A program made the translations under genes and the position numbers. The notes beneath the pieces were generated by a model that was not told where the DNA came from, ran no database searches, and saw nothing but the letters and a program-made list of their open reading frames with translations. This document shows positions 1 to 13,200 of a DNA stretch of 64,000 nucleotides, in pieces; positions within the stretch are counted from its first letter, which is position 1; the number at the start of each line of letters is the position of its first letter. The DNA lies in the NCBI GenBank assembly GCA_033239525.1, contig BSYO01000033.1, forward strand, positions 11,876,901 to 11,940,900, in the 5' to 3' direction. Origin of the DNA: Nepenthes gracilis (Eukaryota > Streptophyta > Magnoliopsida > Caryophyllales > Nepenthaceae).

Positions 1-2409
1 ATTTATGTAATTTATATATAATCCTTTTATAATTATTTTTATATTATAAATAGATGCGAGCATTTTTTTTATTTTTTTAATTTTCTTAAATAAAATTTCA
101 TTTTATATATAAAAATTATAATAGGATAATAAAAATAAAACGTCTCAAAATTTATTTCCTCATGAAACTCATCTTCTTGTGGGCCATTCTCATAATCTTC
201 AAACCCTATATATGTACAGTTATATCGTATAATCTTTAAAAATATTTATTATTTATAAATATCAATTATATTTTGTCGACTCTAGAATTAAACTACACAT
301 TTGAGGAAAATTTTTCATGCTTTTTTTAATATTTATTATTAAAATTATCTTAGATGAAGCGTTTTATATTTAGTAATTTATTATGATAATTAAATATTAT
401 GATATTATATTATTTTTTTGTAAATTTTTTTTCTTAATAGCTTTTTGACGGGAGGAATGATATTTTTATAAATAATTAACAAGAAATATTTTTTAATATA
501 TAAATAATAAAATTATCTATCACTTACTGAAAAATATAAAGTAGGGTTTTTTTTTTTTAATTGTGATGATAATTTTTTAGATTTAAATTGAAAGAAATTT
601 TATTAGCTTTCCATTAATTTTAAATTAATAAGAATTTTTTGAAAATTGAACACAATAATCTACGGTATATAAATTTTATAACCCTTACTAAGAAATAAAA
701 ATAAGAGTGTAAAAAGAGAAATTGATTCAAAACTATTCGAGAAAAATGATATTAAGTATAGATTTAAATATATTGTTAATATTTAATTATATATTATAAA
801 ATAGTAAAATAATATGATATTTTTAATGATTCATAATTAAATAAATCTCATAAAGTATTACATTTATCTTTTTTTTACTATTTTACTCAGAAAATTTAGA
901 TAGATGAAAAGACCAAAAGGCAAATTTAAATGTAACAAGTAATATTTAATTAAATATTATTTATTTTTAAATAGATAATTATAATTTAATAAAAAAATTT
1001 TTACTCAGCGAAAAGGCACTTGTCTGTATCGTGAGTCTATTTAATCAATGATGATTAATAAAAACTATATTATAATTCTTATATTTTATAAATATTATTT
1101 AGATTTTACATTTGTATTTAATTTAACTTTAAAAAATAAAATTGATCATAGATTAATTACAATTGTAATAAAATTAATAAATTTTGTTACCCACTTACTT
1201 TTTACAAATAGAACATATTAACCATAAAAATAGAAAATAATTAAAAAAATTAAATTTATTTGAATTGAGAAAATTATAAAAAAAATTATATAAAAAATTA
1301 TTAATTTATATGAGAGATTTAAACCATCTCAAATTTTACCGTTAGAAAGTAGCCGTTCTGCCATCAGTTTCAAACTTTTTTGAACAAACTCACGGTGATA
1401 TAATTGAGGTGAGTGCCCACTTTCAATGAAGATTTGAATTTACGAAATCACCCCTCTTCTAGTCCCCAAAAAAATAAAATAAAATATATTGAAAATTATA
1501 TACCAATCATAACTAAATTACATATAATTATTAAATATTATAAAAAATACAATAAATGTAATACATATTTAAAATAAAAATATATATTTTAATAATTAGT
1601 AATATTATAAAATTATATAGTAAATGACATAATTGCCCCGCTCCAGTTTTGGAAAAGCAGAAAGCGACTGCCAACGTGCTTTGCCTGCTGGTAAATGTAC
1701 TTTTGTTTTGGTATTGTCCACGTGCTTTGGTCACATCACCCATCAAGAAGTAATTTCAAGTGAAAATTAAGCAGAAAATTAATTAATTAATTTTAAATAT
1801 TTATTTTAAAAATGTTTTTATTTATATATATTTATATTAAATAAAAATTAATATTATTTATATTCTTATTTATACACCCATTTATATTAAAATCATTAAA
1901 AATAAATATAAATTTTACTTTATTTTAATTTTTTTTGCCTATTTTTTTATATACTAATGTTAATAATTTTGATAAAAATACTTATAAATTAGATCTATAA
2001 ATATTATTTCTTAACCAATTATATAACACCTATTTGACATTATTTTTTTATGACATTTGAAAACAACTATAAAATTATTTTTTCTAATAAAATATTTTTA
2101 TTAGAACATAATTAAATTCCTATATAATTCCGTCTGAATTTTTATAAATATTTATATTTTATATATTTTTTTAAAAAATAAATCATAAATATAGTTGGTG
2201 TGATAAAAAAAATTATAATTTATTATAATTACTTTTTAAATAAAATGCAAAAATCTATAGGGAGCTATAAGGGTTAATAATTTTTTGACAAGATTAAATT
2301 TGATTTCAATGTAATAACCCCCTACAGACTTTTGCAACTGATCATAATAAAATCATTAAAGATTTGACTTTTAAATTTATGATTATAATTTATTAAATAA
2401 TTAAAATAA
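1..2409. other. AT-rich intergenic DNA, no gene seen
   Basis: This stretch is strongly AT-rich with many A and T runs and stops in all frames. No domain, splice pattern, RNA gene or clear repeat boundary was found in it. Confidence 0.7.
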
Positions 2410-3586
2410 TAGTGATGCGTTTACGGATCCGAATTTCAACAGATTCGGATGATTCTCGTATTTTTACCGTTAAAAGCCGATTCGAGTTGGATGAGATTGA
2501 CACACTACTAAACAAAGAAGAGGAAGTCGGTGTGTTTGGCGGGAAGTTGTCCGAAAACATTTCGATTTGAAAATCGACAGAAACAGTCTTTGGCCGTCTT
2601 ATGAACTGAAACTTAAAGAGGTGAGAAAGAAGAGTGTTTTGGGATGTAAAAGAGACGTGAGTGTGTTGATCCGGAGGTGGGAAGCGATGGTGAGTCCAGT
2701 GAGTGTTTCTTGTTCTTAGGATTTTTGGAGGATGAAGGTGGCGGTGGCTGATTTCTCGGAGAAAGACTCAATTGACTTTCAAAAAGCGTGATTGAGAGCC
2801 TCTTTTTGTGTTTGTCACCGAAAGTGTCAATGAGAGCATAGATAAGAGTTCGTCCCTAGAATGATGATTCTAGGGTTTATTTAAATTTGAGAGTGATCTT
2901 CTTCCTTTGGAAGGCGTGATCCCCCTTTGTCACCTTGGTAGCTTGCATGGAGCGAATGCCGATTTGCAAGGTGGGCGTGATTGCTTTGTGAGGCGCCCAA
3001 CAACTTTTCAAGTTGGTTTCTTTCTCCTCAAAGATATTACAATTGGAGTGTCTTGATTGGTAAGAAATTGGGAAGATCTGGCATTTTTCTTCTTTAAAGG
3101 GCGCCAATCTTGTCAATATTCTTTTTGGTGCCAGTTGGGATAGTGAAATATCTTTGAAAAGTCGTTGTTGACCTTTTGATAATTCGAGGGCCTAAACGGG
3201 TCAGGCCTGTTACTGTAGAAAGGCTTCTTAGGGCCCATTGTGTAAAACGCGGACGATCAACGTTCGAGTTGACCGGCAGCATGCGTGTTGGCCGCGCTTG
3301 TGAAGGACATCAGCTATTAACCACCTGATGGGCTATGGGCCTGAGTATGCCAGGCCCATTACTGCAGTAAGTTTCTTTGGGCCTAATGCGCACAATGCAG
3401 ACGGTCAACGTTTGAGTTATTTATGCATTTGAGAGTTAGCTGGCCCTAACGACCAACGTTGACATGATGACACGTTGATGACGCTTTTTTTCAATTTCTT
3501 GGGCCGTTTTCATTCAATGTTAGAGTGTTGGCCAAGTAAATGCGCTTTGACTTTTACTGCAATAGCGCATTTTTGATGTTCCATCA
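2410..3586. repeat. GC-richer LTR-like island
   Basis: This block is clearly less AT-rich than its flanks and has no open coding frame. It looks like non-coding LTR sequence of a plant retroelement: many short G-rich words, an internal direct repeat at 3188-3418, and a sharp return to AT-rich DNA on both sides. A match to the E2F consensus (TTTGGCGGGAA) lies at 2535-2545. No second LTR, primer site or target duplication was found, so a solo LTR is only a guess. An old gene leader would be an alternative. Confidence 0.35.
3188..3418. repeat. Imperfect direct repeat, 2 copies, period about 149
   Basis: Bases 3188-3270 and 3337-3418 share the order GGGCCT, CAGGCC, TTACTG, TTCTT and GGTCAACGTT-like words, with scattered substitutions. 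This supports a repeat-derived origin for the surrounding island. Confidence 0.7.
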
Positions 3587-3895
3587 AATAATAATAAGAA
3601 AAATATTAAAAAGGGCAATTTGGTGCATGTGGAGTCCAAGAAAAGACTTTTAGATTCATTATAATTAATTTTATCTTACATTATATAAGTTATTATTTTA
3701 TCATTTAAATCAATAACTACTAAGTCAAGGCTATAACTTATCAGATAATCAAAATAATAATAAGAAGAAAAAGATTAAAAAAGATAATTTGATGCTTGTG
3801 AGGTCCAAGAGAGAATTTTTAGATTTATTATAATTGATTTTATCTTATATTATATAAATGATTATTTTACGACTTGAATCAATAACCCAACACAA
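3587..3895. repeat. Tandem duplication, period about 166
   Basis: Two copies start with AATAATAATAAGAA (near 3587 and 3753). Both continue through an AATTTG(A/G)TGC word, a GTCCAAGA word and an AT-rich stretch, ending at AATCAATAAC. The copies differ at many positions. No coding content is visible. Confidence 0.75.
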
Positions 3896-4286
3896 TTTAT
3901 GGGCAAATACTTTGATTTCGACTAAAACTATCATTAGATTTAATCAGTTTAACTTTAAAATTAGATCAAGTTTTTTTCATATATAGATCGATTTTATTTG
4001 CCTTTTTAAATATATATTTTTTCAAAAAAAAAATCCAAATATTAAATAAATATTTATACTTTGGTGAGAGTATTTATGAACTATCAATATAACACTTGCT
4101 TAAAAGTGAAAAAGCAGGTAGGCTAACCTAAATAGCTGCTATCGGGACAACCGTTATAATTTGAATTCCCAAAATAATCTTTGAGCTCTTGACAGCTCTG
4201 CTTCGTCCTTCCACTCACTCAACTTTGGGGAGAGAGAGAGAAAGCGACACGGATAACAACAAGAGACAGACAGAGAGATCAAATCC
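3896..4286 (+). promoter_or_regulatory. Upstream region and 5' leader of the fimbrin gene
   Basis: AT-rich DNA gives way near 4180 to a mixed, CT- then GA-rich leader (GAGAGAGAGAAAG around 4220-4235) directly before the fimbrin start codon. No clear TATA box sits at the expected distance; TTATAATTT near 4154 is the nearest candidate. The transcription start cannot be fixed from sequence alone. Confidence 0.35.
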
Positions 4287-7200
4287 ATGGCAACAATGGT
4301 TGGCTACATCGGAATCCTGGTTTCAGATCCATGGCTCCAAAACCAGTTCACTCAGGTCGAGCTTCGCAGTTTGAAGTCTCACGTAAGTTTCGTCCTTCTC
4401 TGTCTCATTCTCCGTGTCTTGCAGTTACCGAAGAATTCCGAATTCTTTTGCAGTACCATACCATGAGGAGAGAGAGTGGACCTCTCACTCTCGCGGATTT
4501 GCCTTCAAAGATGTCGAAACTCAAAGTTATTGGAGAAAATCTAACTGAAGAAGAGATAGGATCCTTCATTAGGAGTTCGTATCAGAGTCTCAACGATGAG
4601 GTCGATTTCGAGCTTTTTCTTAGGGTGAGTTTAGGCAGTCTTAAAGCGCTACATCGGGACTTCCATCGTTCAAATATTTTTCATTTTGATTGCTAAAGCT
4701 TGACAAGAAGATTTTACTTTTAACTTTGAATATATTTAGTTTTTTTGTACCTATGCAGCTCAGTTGAGCTGAATTTCAGAATCCACTCGCATTTTCTACT
4801 ATACTATTCAATTTTCTTGGTTACTGCTCTGTTCCTTTCTCAGGAATCTGAAGCATTATTGTCTTATTTAATTGCTCTAGTCTTCTTGTTTTGGATCTCG
4901 TGAAAACTGAGGCAGAGATAAAAAAAAAAAAAAAAAAATTAAGGAAATCCTCTTGAGCATCTTGATGAAAGAGGAGCCTCAGGGAGTATTCCTAACATTC
5001 TGAACTTCGCAAAAAAGATGGATTTTGGTATGTACTGCAATTTGGATCAGTGTTATTATAAATTAATTCATTGGGACCCAACTTCATCCAGTTCACATCT
5101 CTGATAATACAGAAATAAACCCGAATAAATTGGTTTGATATATACTCGAATCTCTATCAAAAGTTTTATGAGATTGATCTTTCCCACACAAATTCAGAGT
5201 ATTTTTCTTTGTTATTTTTAATTCTGCTTATTTGATATGTATTTTTGGGAATTATTTGATCAAAATGGAATTCAGATACTGTGACATGGGACATCTTTGA
5301 CAAGAAAATTATGAAATTTTGGAATCTGTGTTGGAATATAACTAGGTGTAAATTCTAAAGGGGCATGATATGATGGGAGACTTCTGTTGGATTGGCAGTT
5401 ATATTTGAAACTGCACACGATTGCAAGTGCCAAAATGGATACTCCGGCGAAGAACTCAACAGCATTCCTTAAGGCTGCTACCACTACATTGCTTCACACT
5501 ATTAGTCAATCTGAGAAGGCGTCTTATGTTGCACATATCAACAACTATCTTGGGGAAGACGAGTTCTTGAAGCAATATCTTCCGATAGATCCTTCAACCA
5601 ATGATCTATTTGAGATTGTGAAGGATGGAATTCTTCTTTGGTGATCTTCTGTTGCTTTCTTACTTCTATTTTGTCCTTGTCATGAGGACAAATTCGAAAA
5701 CTCAATTTAGGCTGACATTTTTTGCTTATAATTATTGGCAGTAAGCTTATCAACGTAGCAGTCCCAGGGACTATCGATGAAAGAGCTATTAATATGAAGA
5801 GGGTACTCAACCCTTGGGAAAGGATTGAAAATCATACACTCTGCTTTAACTCTGCCAAGGCTATTGGATGTACCGTCGTTAACATTGGGACTCAAGATTT
5901 CATTGAAGGGAGGGTAAGATTAGTTGACAATTTCTTTCTTTCCCTGCAACTTAGTATTATATGAGGTGAAATAATTTAACTAGTTTTTGGAATCTTTCCC
6001 CGACTTCTCATCTGTTAACTTACATTGATCTTGGGAACTGTATTTTAATCGAAACCATTCTACTTAGATGGGGGTATGTAGAATGAGTGCCGCATTTTGC
6101 TTCCTTTCTGCTCATGAGGTTGAAAGGACTAACTGGTAGGAGGATGGCTGTGTAAATATTGATCATCTTATTACCAGAACTCTTATTTTCTCTCTTTCTG
6201 GTGATAAACTATAATTTAGTATGTGATTAAAACCTTTGTATACTGGCAGAATTGTTATATTATTTTATTATCTTATTATGATAATATTCATAATATATTT
6301 GTAATCATATATATAGTTATTTTTTCGAAGAATATGGAATAGATTCCTCTCTCTACATCCTTATTTCTCTTTCATTATGAGAATTATAGAATTTTTTCTA
6401 TGGAGGATTCATTGATATATATATATTTTTGAAAATTTTCTTAAAATTAAAAAATAATAATAATAAACTTTCTAAAATTTAAATTTGAAAATCTTTGATC
6501 ATAATTGCTGTTTATAGAATAATCAATAGTTTTGTCATTTATAAAATAAGAAGAGAACTGAGTTCTTAATTAATATATATGTCATTTCAATTAAAGATTA
6601 GGCCTATTAAAAAAATATATTTTTTCTAATAAAATATGACAAAACTAGCCGCATTATATGGGGCAATACTAATATCGAGCTCTCAAGAACTAGTAATACT
6701 AATGTGAATTATCTCTTACGTGTGGCTATCACTTGTAATCCTAATGTGAACTAGCAATAGAATTGACTGCAGATAAGCAATTTAGAAATCGAGGGAAACC
6801 ATTGCTAATGACAGTAATGCTTTCAATCTCCGGCTGCTGGCTTTTCTGCTTGTTTTATTTATTTATTCTCGCAAGATTAGATCATTTCTGATTTTTCTTA
6901 TGATTTTGTTAGCAATTCCAGGAGTTATTGCAATTAGTGAGAATGATTGTTTATGTTCTTCTTTACAGCGTCATCTTGTTCTGGGATTGATTGCGCAAAT
7001 CATAAAGGTGAGTCCACGCTTCTGTACATTCAAGAAATGGTTTGTACTGCGCATATTCTATCTGGAGCCATGAAAATTAGTTAGTTTCTAGTATTTAATT
7101 CTCGCCTGAACTTTCCAAAATAAGAAATATCCAGCATTCATATTGCATAATTACTTAAATCTTCATCTGATCTTAGATTGACCCTCAAAATGTTTATTTA

Positions 7201-10200
7201 TCTCTAGATACAACTTTTGGCAGACCTCAATTTGAAGAAAACACCTCAGCTGGTCGAATTGGTTGACAATAGTGAGGTGAAGATGTTTCCTTCCATAAGA
7301 TGCTTTATCCCGACAGGGATTTTGGATGAACTTGCTCAATGCATGTTGTTCATTTTTGTACAAAACTGTCAGGATGTGGAGGAGTTAATGAGTCTACCAC
7401 CAGAGAAGATCTTACTGAGATGGATGAACTTCCAACTGAAGAAAGCTTCTTACAAGAAAGTAGTCACAAATTTCTCCTCCGATATAAAGGTAGATGTTTA
7501 TTTTCTGAAGTGGGAAACCAGAGTTTCCCATCACATATTTTGTTGTTAATTTTCTTTCCTTTGCCTCATCTGGGCTGCATACACCTTAAGTAGGAATTCT
7601 TGATGTAAAAATCAACACCAATTTGTTGGCTGGTTGTTTTGTTGAACAATGGGATCGTCAAATGCTTTTTGTTTTTGTGCATATCTCTAAACATATCTTC
7701 TTATGGTAAGTGGTAATCTCTCTTCGATCAGCACCCCTCTCTGCCTGCTTGCTGCTTACTTATGGCTCAAGTATTTGCCTGCAATTACGACTGATAATTT
7801 AGAACCAAATTTGTTGCTCAGGATGGAGAAGCTTATGCTCACCTATTAAACATTCTTGCACCGGAGCTCAATAATCCGTTGACACTGACAGTAAAGGATC
7901 TCCTAGAGAGAGCAAAATTAGTCCTAGAACATGCTGACAAGATGGGCTGTAAGAGGTATTTAACTGCAAAGGATATAGTGGAGGGTTCACCAAATCTCAA
8001 CCTTGCTTTTGTTGCACATATATTTCAGCACAGGTGAGCCACTAATGTTATCTAGCTACTTAATATTCTTTTGTAGTTTTAAAGTTCTATAAGGGATCCT
8101 TCTCTTGCACTTCTTATCACAGTACACTGATGAAGCATAATATGTACACTGATGAAGCATAATATGTACTGTATCATGCCATTATTGTTAAGTAAGCTTG
8201 ACAATAAATAAAAATATCTAATAATTCAGATGATATTAAAATATTAAAAGATTTACGAATTTAACAACTTGAATTGGAAGTTAATTTAGAAATATAGTAT
8301 GAAAGGATATGATTAATACTTTTTTAATTACAATAGATAATTTTATTTGTTATATATGTGTGTGTGTTTGTGGTTTGGTTTGAGTTCTTAGATCAGAACC
8401 AAACTGTGTACATGTTAGACCATCATCGACGGTTTTGTTTGGCTTGGTTTAGACAGTTTGAAATGTCAGCCCTAGCAAGACGTGCTTTTATGACTTGTAG
8501 CACATCAACATTTACTTATTCAATTGGTGAGATGAAGTTATGATCCACACGTTAATTTAGTACTATCTTATATATGACTGTTTTCCAAGGGCAAATGTAG
8601 GCTGAAAATTCAGAGCATAAATAAAATATGGAAGCACCTTTGTTCATTAATTAAGAAAGAGCCACTGTCTCGCAGTTTCCATAGCATTTCGTTACTGAAT
8701 ATTTTCTAGCCTCTTCCTTAATTATTAAAACATGCATTGGACAGCATTCCCATTTAATTAACCAAGTATAGATCAGGTGCATCATGCCTAGATTAATCAA
8801 GGCAGCCATAAGCTGCCTAGTACCTACATCACTATCTGCTAAATCTGTGAACCGTCCAATCTAAACCCCCTATGCTGCTGCTATCTATAATGAGTAATGC
8901 AATTGGATTAAGAAGATCAGTTTTGCTTCAAATCTACGTGCAACTCATTAGTGGGGCATTGGCATAGGTCTTCTCAGTTGTTTGCTACATGCTATACATT
9001 TTTAATCTGATTTATCTTGTCTTTCTGGTTCTTTTGTTCTGTCAAAAAGATGACATGTAGTAATAGTTTCTCTGTATGTCTTTGTAGGAATGGGCTCTCG
9101 ACCCAAACAAAACAGATATCTTTCCTTGAAACTCTGCCGGATGATGCCCAAGTTTCTAGGGAAGAATTAGCATTTCGTTTTTGGCTAAATAATTTTGGGC
9201 ATTCAACATATATCAACAACATTTTGAAGATGTCAGAAATGGGTGAGTATCATAACTGCAATGGGCTTAAGAGGTTCATCAACCTTTGTTATATAAAACA
9301 CTGGTACACAGCATATCATGCAAATTTCTGTCGCTCAACAACTTGTGAACCTTGGGAAAAAAATCAAATCGAAGAAAGAATAATACAAAAATGGGGAAAA
9401 ATTGTGCATTCATCCTTGTAATATGATATATGTTTTTAGCCCCTACTCGGGAGGACAAGAAAGGTTGGAAAAAGTTTGATCGTTCTAAAATGTTGTCCCA
9501 ATCTTGGTATACCTGTCAAAGAAAGAATAATACAAAATGGGGAAAAATTGTGCATAATATGATATATGTTTTTAGCCCCCTACTCGGGAGGACAAGAAAG
9601 GTTGGAAAAAGTTTGATCGTTCTAAAATATTGTCCCAATCTTGGTATACCTGTGGAAGATGTTGAATTTGTAATATACTTGAAATGCAAAATTTCAACAG
9701 CAGCTTGAGTAAAAGTAAATCACTTCCAAATTTCAAGTAATTTCTCCTGGAGCAGCTTGATTATTACCTTTGATTAGCAGATTAAAAGTTGAAGCATCTT
9801 TCTGGTCTGTTTAGGTGGATACTTTTGGAGACGCTGGACAAGATTTCTCCTGGCATTGTCAATTGGAAGATTGCAAATAAGCCTCCAATTAAGATGCTAT
9901 TCAAGAAAGTTGAGAACTGTAATCAAGTTGTAAAGATCGGAAAACAGTTGAAGTTTTCCTTGGTAAATATTGCTGGAAATGATATTGTGCAGGGGAGCAA
10001 AAAATTAATATTAGGTGCTTCACTTTACACCCTCATGATTATTGTTTTGAGAATCTTTTCATTGTAAGAGTATCACAGATGAAAATGTTGGTATCGGTAT
10101 CAGATATATTAAATAAAATATATCAAAAAAAAAAAAATTTGAGAATTGTAAACTAGTTGGACTGTATCGGCCGATATTCAAATTGTTGGTCAATATATTG

Positions 10201-13200
10201 CAATATATTATTGATACGGTAAGATATTGCAATATTGTCGTGGTATCGGGCTCCAAATATTGATACATATTGGCCGATATTTGCTTCTATGGAGAGCATA
10301 GAAATTTTCATCTGATGTCCCAAAAATCATTCTCTCTTCAGCTTACCTGTGGCAACTGATGAGATACAACATGCTCCAACTCTTGAAGAACTTAAGGTTC
10401 CACTCATGTGGGAAAGAAATCACTGATTCTAATATTCGAGATTGGGCAAACACGCTAGTGAGAAATTCAGGAGGACAGACACGCATGGACAGTTTCAAGG
10501 TACACATCTGCTGTATCGATCATGTTCTCTGTTGTAATTTAACGACTTTCATAACCATATATACATTTATGATTTTGTCTTGACTTTTAAGTCACTATAT
10601 TATCTATATGAGCGAATAATTATATAATTCTTTGCCTGTTGATATATTTCCTCAATCTTGTCTTTGTTTCTTAGATAAATTTCCGGAGTCAATACTAACG
10701 TGTTTTACACCTTGAAAGCATCTGACAATGCTTCTCTAAAGATAGAATAGAAGCAAATTATTTGGAAAAAAGCTGGTTGTGTCAAGTCCTGGTACAAAAT
10801 CAGCACATAACCCCTCCCCTTCTCCCTACATATATACATGTCACTGGTGAAATCAATATTCAACAATTTATGGCCGACATCCAAACCCGGTAATTGTCCA
10901 AAAGGAAAACAAACCAGTGATCATGTTGTCCAAATTACAACCACCTGTCAAAAATCATTTTACTTGACAAATCCATTTTTAGGAGGCTTCATATTTACAT
11001 TCAAAATTCAGGTAAATAAAGTCTCCAAGGCAAAGCTACCGTACTCTGAATCCTCCGTCCATCACCCGATACCAAACTTGCTAATCTGAAAATGTGGTGA
11101 GTTGTAAAGTTGAACTAAAAGCTTGGCAATATGTATAAAATACATAGCAAACATAATAATATGATAAAGAGGGTATTGAAAATAACTTAAATATGTGGAA
11201 ACTTTTGAACCAAAGGTCAGCAAACATCCCACTGCCAAGGATCATATGTCACAGTTATTACTTGTAGGTGGGCCTTTCCAAACCTTCACGTACAACTAAT
11301 ATAGTGAATATGTTATGGGCTATATTAACCGTCAATTGCCTTACAATGATTTGCTTGATGATTAAAATCTCTACAAAAAGAGCTTAATTTAGAATAGAGG
11401 AAGCCATTTACATAGCATAAAAATTCATGTACTGATTATCATGATTTGAACAATAATATATACGTACAAAGGTTCCAACACAAAATTTTAGGACTTTAGC
11501 CAGAGTTTCTAGAATTTCAGCAATTGAAGAAAAACTCAGCCATGCATGCCGACCAAACTCAGGAAGAAGTATAAATAAACACTCGAGTGGTTGAAGACAA
11601 GTGACCTCAAAATTTAACTCCTAAGAAATCATGAGTTTTTTCTTCAACAAATTGCCCCTTACTTAACATTTGAACGCGGCATCTATGGAGCTCGAACGTC
11701 ATGGTTTTAAGAACTCTTGCATTCGATAGCCACCTAGAGCGGAGCTTGAACGCAATGAATCTAGAATGCTCCTGTTTGAATGCCACCTAGAAAGGAGCTC
11801 GAACGCCATGGTTCTAGAACTCCGCGCCGAAGACATCAAACATCGCAAGTCTCGGAAGGAAGCCCATTTTCGTTTGACCAAAACTTCAAGCCAACAATGA
11901 GCGGAAATTTGAAGTGGTTCATAACAATAAAGACAGCCTTCTAATACCTTCAGGGACATACCCAATATTGAAATTACTTCGAAGACAACCATAAGACCCA
12001 AACACAATTTACGCACATTTTCGAATTCAAATTACCCAAATTAAGACTCGGGCATTATAGGTTGACTTGCTGAGGAAATCAAAGGAAAATCAAGATTCGT
12101 TTTTTTGTTATTTAGCAGGCCTGGAAGCAGTTCATATTGACTGATGAATGTGCTCTATCTTTAGATTCACCGAGCAAGAATTCCTTCTTGTTTGGAATTT
12201 CATCATCTTCCTTATTTTTTCACTAAATGTAGCCAGCTGTCATTTAAAAGCATTGAGGATGTTGTCTTCTTCCATGAAAAAAGCAAAAATCCATCTCTCA
12301 TTGGCGCTCGGACTCAGAAGATATTATTTCGAACTACAGGATGTTAGCTTGTCTGATGACATTTGTTTTTTTTTACTTGGGCTGCAGGATAAGAGTTTGT
12401 CTGATGGCATATTTTTTCTAGAGCTGCTCAGCGCTGTGCAGCCTAGAGTAGTGAATTGGAGCCTTGTCACAAGGGGACAAAATGGTATATTTCTCTTAAG
12501 CTTTTTGTGATACAGCTCCTGAAGTTGTTAGTCATATTCACGCATTGTGTGTCACCTTTCTGATTTTTTTCCTTCATTTCTTAAGTTCTATGTTGTAGTG
12601 ATCAGCTATTACCTTACATTAGTTTCTTAGAATATCATGTGCATTAAATTTTTCTAAATTGTTGATTGTCATTATAAAGAAAGAATAAAGGAAAGGTCTT
12701 TCTAGATTATGGGGGTCATTCCATTATAAGCAAATATAGTTTGATCTTTGACCTAGTTTCACACAGCAATGGAGAATGTGGTTACATCATGGATGAAAAT
12801 ATGGGTATCAGTATCAGTATGACTTATGGCTATTTTGATATTGGGTATATCGAATCTGTCGGGGAAAAACTTTTCCAGGAATTATAGGCTAATGATGCCG
12901 ATATATCCGCCAAATGTCAGATGTATTAGCCGATATTTAGAATATCGACGATATGTTGCGATATATGGTTGATTCAAATGTATTGTCGCGTTATCAATAA
13001 GTATTGATATGGAAAGGTCTAATGTTGATACATGCCAACTGATATTATCATCTATGGGATTTTTACTTGTCTATTGCATCGATACTTTTCCAGTTATTTG
13101 CATTCACATCGTCATCCTGCGTTTCAAATGACTTGTTGCTCAAATTTCAATATTCAAGATCTCATTTATAGTGATTAATAGCCAAAGATGTGCTAAGTTC

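Noticed and set aside
9221..9242. Programmed ribosomal frameshift in fimbrin
   Set aside because: There is no known frameshifting in this family and no slippery heptamer; a missing T in a homopolymer explains it.
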